Source: Chloroflexota bacterium (GTDB lineage Bacteria; Chloroflexota; Dehalococcoidia; Lucifugimonadales; UBA3495). From it: 64,000 nucleotides of DNA. The DNA lies in the NCBI GenBank assembly GCA_009837355.1, contig VXTR01000064.1, positions 34,737 through 98,736 on the forward strand. The letters run 5' to 3'. The notes below the pieces were generated by a model. It was not told the origin of the DNA. It made no database searches and saw only the letters and a list, made by a program, of their open reading frames with translations. The translations under genes and the position numbers were made by a program. This document shows positions 59,914-64,000 of the stretch, one piece after another. Position 1 is the stretch's first letter. Each line of letters opens with the position of its first letter.

Positions 59914-62172
59914 ATGCCAGTCAGCAAAGAAATACTGGACGAAATCGCGCTGTCTCCGGACGAATACGAGATGATTGTGGAACGGCTGGACCGGGAGCCA
60001 AACCCGGTTGAGCTGGGCATGTTTGGCGCGCTGTGGAGCGAGCATTGCGGCTACAAGCACTCGCGCCCGCTGCTGCGGATGCTGCCTTCCACGTCGGAGC
60101 GCACCCTCTCGCAGGCCGGGGCGGAAAACGCCGGGGCCATTGACATCGGCAACGGGTTGGCGGTGGTGTTCAAGGTGGAATCCCACAACCATCCGTCGGC
60201 GGTGGAGCCGTTGCAGGGCGCGGCCACGGGCGTCGGCGGCATCGTGCGGGACATACTGGCGATGGGGGCACGGCCGGTGGCCCTGCTGAACTCGCTGCGC
60301 TTCGGCCCGCCCAGCGAACCCGCCAACCGTCGCCTGTTGCGTGGCGTGGTGGACGGCATCGGATGGTACGGCAACTGCATCGGCGTCCCCGACGTAGCAG
60401 GTGAAATCTACTTCGACGAATCCTACTCCCAGAACCCGCTGGTCAACGCAATGTGCGTTGGCATCGCCCGCATCGAGGATTTGGCCAGCGCGGCGGCGGA
60501 CACTCCCGGGGACGTACTGCTGCTGGTGGGCGCGGGCACCGGGCGGGACGGCATTCACGGCGCGTCCGGGTTGGCCTCGCGAACATTTGAGGAAGAGCAG
60601 GAGTTGCGTCCCACGGTGCAGGTGGGCAACCCTTTCCTGGAGAAGACGCTGATTGAGGCGTGCCTGGAAGCGCTGGCCACGGGCAAAGTCCGCGCGCTGC
60701 AAGACCTGGGCGCGGCCGGCCTGACCAGCGCGGTGGTGGAGTCCGTGGCACGAGGCCGGCGCGGCTTTGTACTGGATATTGACCGGGTGCATCGGCGGGA
60801 ATCGGGGATGTCCGGCTACGATGTGATGCTTTCCGAATCGCAGGAGCGGATGCTGCTGGTCGCCGCCGAGGAACACGTGTCGGAGATCCGCAACGTGTTC
60901 CAGAAGTGGGACGTGGCCTGCCACGCGGTAGGGACGGTAACCGAGGAACAGACGGCTCGGGTTACTGAAGGTTCCCAAACCCTGGCCGCGGCGCCGGTAG
61001 AGCATCTGGCGGACGCGCCGCAGTATCGTTTGAGCGGGCAGCCCACTCCAGAGGATGAGGCGCGGCGACGGATTGAATGGGCCGACGTGCCGTTGGCGGA
61101 GGCGGCTGGCCTGGGCAACGCCGGGGATGTTCTGCTGCGTTTGCTGGCGTCGCCCAACATTGCGAGCCGGCAGGGAGTGTATCGCCAGTACGACCACCAA
61201 GTGCAGACCAACACGGTAGTCGGTCCGGGCGAGGGCGACGCCGCGGTGCTGCGCATCAAGGAGACGGGGCAGGCCATCGCCGTGGCGATAGACGGGAACG
61301 GCCGGCAGTGTTACCTGGATCCCTACCGGGGCGGGCAGCGGGTGGTTGCCGAGGTAACGCGGAACCTGTCCTGCGTGGGCACGGAGCCGCTGGCGCTTAC
61401 CGACTGCCTTAATTTCGGCAATCCCGAACGGCCTGACATCTACTACCAGCTGGAGCAGTGCATATCGGGCATGGCGGACGCCTGCCGACAGCTGGGCGTG
61501 CCGGTGGTCAGCGGGAACGTGAGCCTGTACAACGAAAGCCAGGGGACCGCAATCTTTCCCACGCCCATCGTCGGGGGACTGGGGTTGCTGGACGATGCCA
61601 GCAAGCACTGCCGCGCGGGATTCCCCGGGTCGGGGTTGGCCGTGGTGTTGCTGGGGGCAGAGCGGCTGACGGCGGAAGTGTCGGACCTGGCCGGCAGCGA
61701 GTACCTCTATGCGGTGCATGGCATGGTGCGGGGACAGCCCGAGATTGACATGGAGTTGGAGGGACGGGTGCAGGCCCTGTGCCGGCGGCTGATTGGCGAC
61801 GGCCTGACATTATCGGCGCACGACTGTTCGGACGGCGGGTTTGCGGTGGCGCTGGCTGAGTGCTGCATCCTGGGCGATGATCGCATCGGCGGCGGCGGCT
61901 CGGTGGGGTTCACGGCGGCGGACGCCTTTGCAGAGAGCGTACCGGAGCGCTGGGACGCGGCTCTGTTCGGCGAGGCCCCATCGCGAATCCTGGTGGCTGT
62001 GGAAGCGACGCAGTTGCCGGATGTGCTGGGCGCCGCCGATGCTGCCGGCGTGCCGGCAGCGGCCATTGGCGAAACCGGCGGCGACAGTCTGCGGATTGGC
62101 GGGCGGGTTGATTTGCCGGTAGCGGAACTTGCCGATGCCTGGCGCGGTGGGCTGAGCGGAGTTTGGGCCTAG
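59914..62172 (+). CDS. purL: Phosphoribosylformylglycinamidine synthase, large synthetase subunit
   Basis: The 752-residue protein is the small-type PurL: LWSEHCGYKHSRPLLRML, VFKVESHNHPSAVEP, GATGVGGIVRDILAMGARP, DGIGWYGNCIGVPDVAGE and LSAHDCSDGGFAVALAE. It makes FGAM from FGAR, ATP and PurQ-derived ammonia. ATG at 59914 is preceded by GAGG. The stop overlaps by 4 bp the convergent NYN gene. The length is normal for the three-subunit type; purS is not in the window. Confidence 0.96.
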   Translation: MPVSKEILDEIALSPDEYEMIVERLDREPNPVELGMFGALWSEHCGYKHSRPLLRMLPSTSERTLSQAGAENAGAIDIGNGLAVVFKVESHNHPSAVEPLQGAATGVGGIVRDILAMGARPVALLNSLRFGPPSEPANRRLLRGVVDGIGWYGNCIGVPDVAGEIYFDESYSQNPLVNAMCVGIARIEDLASAAADTPGDVLLLVGAGTGRDGIHGASGLASRTFEEEQELRPTVQVGNPFLEKTLIEACLEALATGKVRALQDLGAAGLTSAVVESVARGRRGFVLDIDRVHRRESGMSGYDVMLSESQERMLLVAAEEHVSEIRNVFQKWDVACHAVGTVTEEQTARVTEGSQTLAAAPVEHLADAPQYRLSGQPTPEDEARRRIEWADVPLAEAAGLGNAGDVLLRLLASPNIASRQGVYRQYDHQVQTNTVVGPGEGDAAVLRIKETGQAIAVAIDGNGRQCYLDPYRGGQRVVAEVTRNLSCVGTEPLALTDCLNFGNPERPDIYYQLEQCISGMADACRQLGVPVVSGNVSLYNESQGTAIFPTPIVGGLGLLDDASKHCRAGFPGSGLAVVLLGAERLTAEVSDLAGSEYLYAVHGMVRGQPEIDMELEGRVQALCRRLIGDGLTLSAHDCSDGGFAVALAECCILGDDRIGGGGSVGFTAADAFAESVPERWDAALFGEAPSRILVAVEATQLPDVLGAADAAGVPAAAIGETGGDSLRIGGRVDLPVAELADAWRGGLSGVWA

Positions 62173-63815
62173 GTCAGCGCGACCACAGGCTCGGCATCGG
62201 GGCGGGCCGCCTCAGCGGAACCGTGCTCATCCAAGGGGGGCGTGGCGATGGCCTCGTTGGTCCCGATTTGCGCTCCCGACGGCTCGTAGGGGAGGCCCAA
62301 GCGAGTGGCGAGGGCGATGCCGGTCAGCGGATGGCGGCGGTTCAGGCCAAACACACGCTTGCGTCGCAGGCGATTAGTTTCAGGGTCTCGGACGCTGACG
62401 TTGCGGTACTGGAACACGCCGTTGGAGGCCAGGGAGCGAATGAGTCGGATGACGAAGGTGCGGGAGTTATTTTCGCCCCAATGGGCCATGATGGTGGGGT
62501 CTTCAAACTCGATGCCGGCAGCCAGGGCCTGGGTGATTTCACCACAGAGGGCGTTGAACATCACGGAGTCGGCGCCGTCGCGTTCTTCGAGGGTATGCCC
62601 CATGACAATCAAGTCGGCCACGCGAGCGACGTCACCCGGCCGATCTTCGGAGGGTGGCAGGTTGAGATCGCCAACGGCGTTGGACAGGGCTGCGTCGAAC
62701 CCGACGGGTTCGGGGGTTGAACGCTGGTACCGGGGAGGCGCGACCGCGGCAGGCTCGGGCTCGTCGGCAACATCGGGGTCATCGTCAGGTTCGTCGTCAG
62801 GTTCATCGGCACTGTCAGCGAAGTCCCGGGAGATTTCGACAGGGTCGGTGGCCTCAGTGATTTCCGGCTGGTCGTCGTCTTCATAGGAATCGATGGCGTC
62901 GTCTTCATCGTGAATCTGGGGAACCGGGTCGGGTTCGTCGGCCATTAGAATCCAGTCAACGAGGTCAACGCTGCGGATTTTGATGTTGCCTTCCTCGGCG
63001 ACGCGGAGCATGAGCTTTTTGAAGCCGGAGAAGCCCAGCTTACGCTCGTCGAATCCGGCGATGCGTCGGACCAGGCGCTGTTTGAGGGAGGTGAGGAGGA
63101 GGGTGTGTCCGGCGGCGCGCTCGCTGCGGATGACTTCTTCGATGGCGCGGATGACTTCGGGGAGTTGGTGGCGTCCCGGGTTGCTGAGCTGCTGGGCCGG
63201 CGTGAATTGCCGGGAGCGTTGGTAAGGGCCCCGGTGGGACACGGGTTCGATGTCTATGGGATCAACGTCTGAGTCGTAGAAAATCAGGCCATCGACGTGG
63301 TCGGCCATGCGGCGGGAGGTGGCCCAGGAGACGCCGACGACGAGGACGCGCTTGCCCACAGAGCGCAGGGAGTTGATGACGTGAATGAAGTCGGAGTCGC
63401 CGGAGACCAGGACGAAGGTCTTGATGTTGGGGAAACTGTGGGCGGTGTCGATGCAGTCCGCGGTCATCTTGACGTCAACGCTGTTCTTGACGGCGATGGT
63501 GCGGCCGGCGCCGTGGGCGCCGCTGGGAGGGAGACGGGTGGGGACGTACACCGGTTCAATGCCGGCGGCATAGAGGGAAGGAGGGTCCTGGATAAACTGG
63601 CTGGCGCCCTTGAGTTCGGGAGCGCGGGTTACCCAGTCGGCATAGGCTCTCCCCACCACCACCCGGCCATGATTGGAGACTTCCTCTTTCAGAGCGGATA
63701 CGTTGGGAGTGCGGCCCCGGGTGGCGAGACTTATCTTGAAGTTCTCCCAATCGATGAATAATGCTACGTCGTCGCTGAATGACGTGCTGCCGTTGACCTG
63801 TTGAGTAGCGATGAT
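62169..63815 (-). CDS. NYN-domain (PIN-like/LabA) protein with non-standard start
   Basis: The reading frame contains an N-terminal NYN nuclease-like domain: VALFIDWENFKISLATRG with the first catalytic acids, VVVGRAYADWVT, VDVKMTADCIDTAHS, FVLVSGDSDFIHVINSLRS and DGLIFYDSDVDP. A LOTUS/OST-HTH-like region follows (LLLTSLKQRLVRRIAGFDERKLGF), then a long acidic linker and a C-terminal winged-helix-like domain. The first ordinary start in frame is GTG at 63662, which would remove FIDWENF. Upstream to an in-frame TGA at 63824-63822 there is no ATG, GTG or TTG, but GAGGT precedes ATC at 63815 and 63812. Start is therefore placed at ATC 63815, with a sequencing or mutation explanation possible. RNA metabolism is the likely field. 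Confidence 0.75.
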   Translation of the reverse strand: MIATQQVNGSTSFSDDVALFIDWENFKISLATRGRTPNVSALKEEVSNHGRVVVGRAYADWVTRAPELKGASQFIQDPPSLYAAGIEPVYVPTRLPPSGAHGAGRTIAVKNSVDVKMTADCIDTAHSFPNIKTFVLVSGDSDFIHVINSLRSVGKRVLVVGVSWATSRRMADHVDGLIFYDSDVDPIDIEPVSHRGPYQRSRQFTPAQQLSNPGRHQLPEVIRAIEEVIRSERAAGHTLLLTSLKQRLVRRIAGFDERKLGFSGFKKLMLRVAEEGNIKIRSVDLVDWILMADEPDPVPQIHDEDDAIDSYEDDDQPEITEATDPVEISRDFADSADEPDDEPDDDPDVADEPEPAAVAPPRYQRSTPEPVGFDAALSNAVGDLNLPPSEDRPGDVARVADLIVMGHTLEERDGADSVMFNALCGEITQALAAGIEFEDPTIMAHWGENNSRTFVIRLIRSLASNGVFQYRNVSVRDPETNRLRRKRVFGLNRRHPLTGIALATRLGLPYEPSGAQIGTNEAIATPPLDEHGSAEAARPDAEPVVALT

Positions 63816-63859
63816 AGTACCTCAATTTGCTCGTTGAAGGAGCGCGGGTTTGGTCAAGT

Positions 63860-63876
63860 TTAGTCTGGCAGACTAA
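63860..63876. promoter_or_regulatory. Operator-like palindrome upstream of the NYN gene
   Basis: TTAGTCTG-G-CAGACTAA is a 17-bp inverted repeat with 8-bp arms and one central base. It lies about 45 bp upstream of the proposed NYN start and between the two minus-strand genes. No convincing promoter accompanies it. Confidence 0.35.
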
Positions 63877-63911
63877 CAGCGTCAAGTTGGGAGGCGCGGC
63901 GGGAGGCCGGG

Positions 63912-64000
63912 TCAGGGGCCGCGGATGCGTTTGAGTTCTTCGACCGGGTTGATTGATCCCACCGGGTTCAGGTGTTTCCAGTTCCGGTTCACCCAGTGAA
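63912..64000 (-). CDS. C-terminal fragment of an unidentified protein
   Basis: On the minus strand a frame open from the right edge ends at TGA 63914-63912. It gives the last 28 residues, HWVNRNWKHLNPVGSINPVE followed by ELKRIRGP. The composition is protein-like and the frame is the only sensible one, but the family cannot be named from this tail. Confidence 0.5.
   Translation of the reverse strand, partial: HWVNRNWKHLNPVGSINPVEELKRIRGP

Noticed and set aside
59011-61719. A 902-codon minus-strand frame opposite the transporter and purL
   Set aside because: It is caused by high GC in third positions of purL and the transporter; no family pattern is seen.
1-64000. CRISPR array, rRNA, integrase or transposase genes
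   Set aside because: I looked for direct repeats with regular spacing, rRNA-like sequence and recombinase motifs and saw none. The five hairpins are dispersed, not arrayed.

Overview
The window is GC-rich, densely coded bacterial DNA. The gene content fits a Chloroflexota bacterium of the Dehalococcoidia/SAR202 type: an F420-dependent LLM oxidoreductase, MmgE/PrpD, CocE, FAA-hydrolase and SMP-30 enzymes, a DUF1501/DUF1800 pair, BNR and NHL propellers, and a thiolase-like/DUF35 pair. This placement is an inference from families seen; no rRNA or phylogenetic marker was tested. Several genes have very short leaders with a -10 box close to the start codon.

Layout. 1-1.98 kb: a partial acyl-CoA dehydrogenase, a retropepsin-like protease with a small partner, and an AbiJ-like gene broken by one amber codon. 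1.98-2.43 kb and 34.94-35.42 kb: two near-identical copies, in inverted orientation, of an element of about 450 bp that begins with a promoter. 2.5-18 kb: small-molecule catabolism (fluoroacetate-dehalogenase-like enzyme, MmgE/PrpD, M19 dipeptidase, flavin-barrel protein, sulfopyruvate-decarboxylase-like TPP enzyme, thiolase-like/DUF35 pair, CocE), argF, beta-propellers and DUF1501/DUF1800, with tRNA-Gly and tRNA-Phe. 18-25.6 kb: Rieske protein, corrinoid-binding protein, folD, queA, and an McrBC type IV restriction system. 26-37.4 kb: FAA hydrolase, zinc-ribbon membrane protein, propellers, a peptide-type ABC importer without ATPases, a PEP-mutase/isocitrate-lyase family enzyme and an LLM oxidoreductase. 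37.5-43.4 kb: mnmA-rnhB-yraN-apt, a metallo-beta-lactamase-fold hydrolase, a site-2 protease and a flavin-barrel protein. 43.6-55.8 kb: a polyketide synthase locus. 55.8-64 kb: a permease with an unusual soluble tail, tRNA-Leu, yqeY, purQ, a DMT transporter, purL and a NYN-domain protein.

The most interesting system is the PKS locus. One 3374-residue protein carries a complete KS-AT-DH-cMT-ER-KR-ACP module, followed by a second KS that keeps its cysteine but has lost the HGTGT histidine, and by a shortened AT that has lost its catalytic serine. A discrete ACP, a 4'-phosphopantetheinyl transferase and an alpha/beta hydrolase follow. The simplest model is synthesis of a reduced, methyl-branched acyl chain by the first module, non-elongating transfer by the second KS to the free ACP, and release by the hydrolase. 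Other highlights are the two-copy promoter-bearing element, five intergenic hairpins with compensatory changes, a NYN gene whose catalytic N-terminus is reachable only from a non-standard start codon, and the amber-interrupted AbiJ-like gene.
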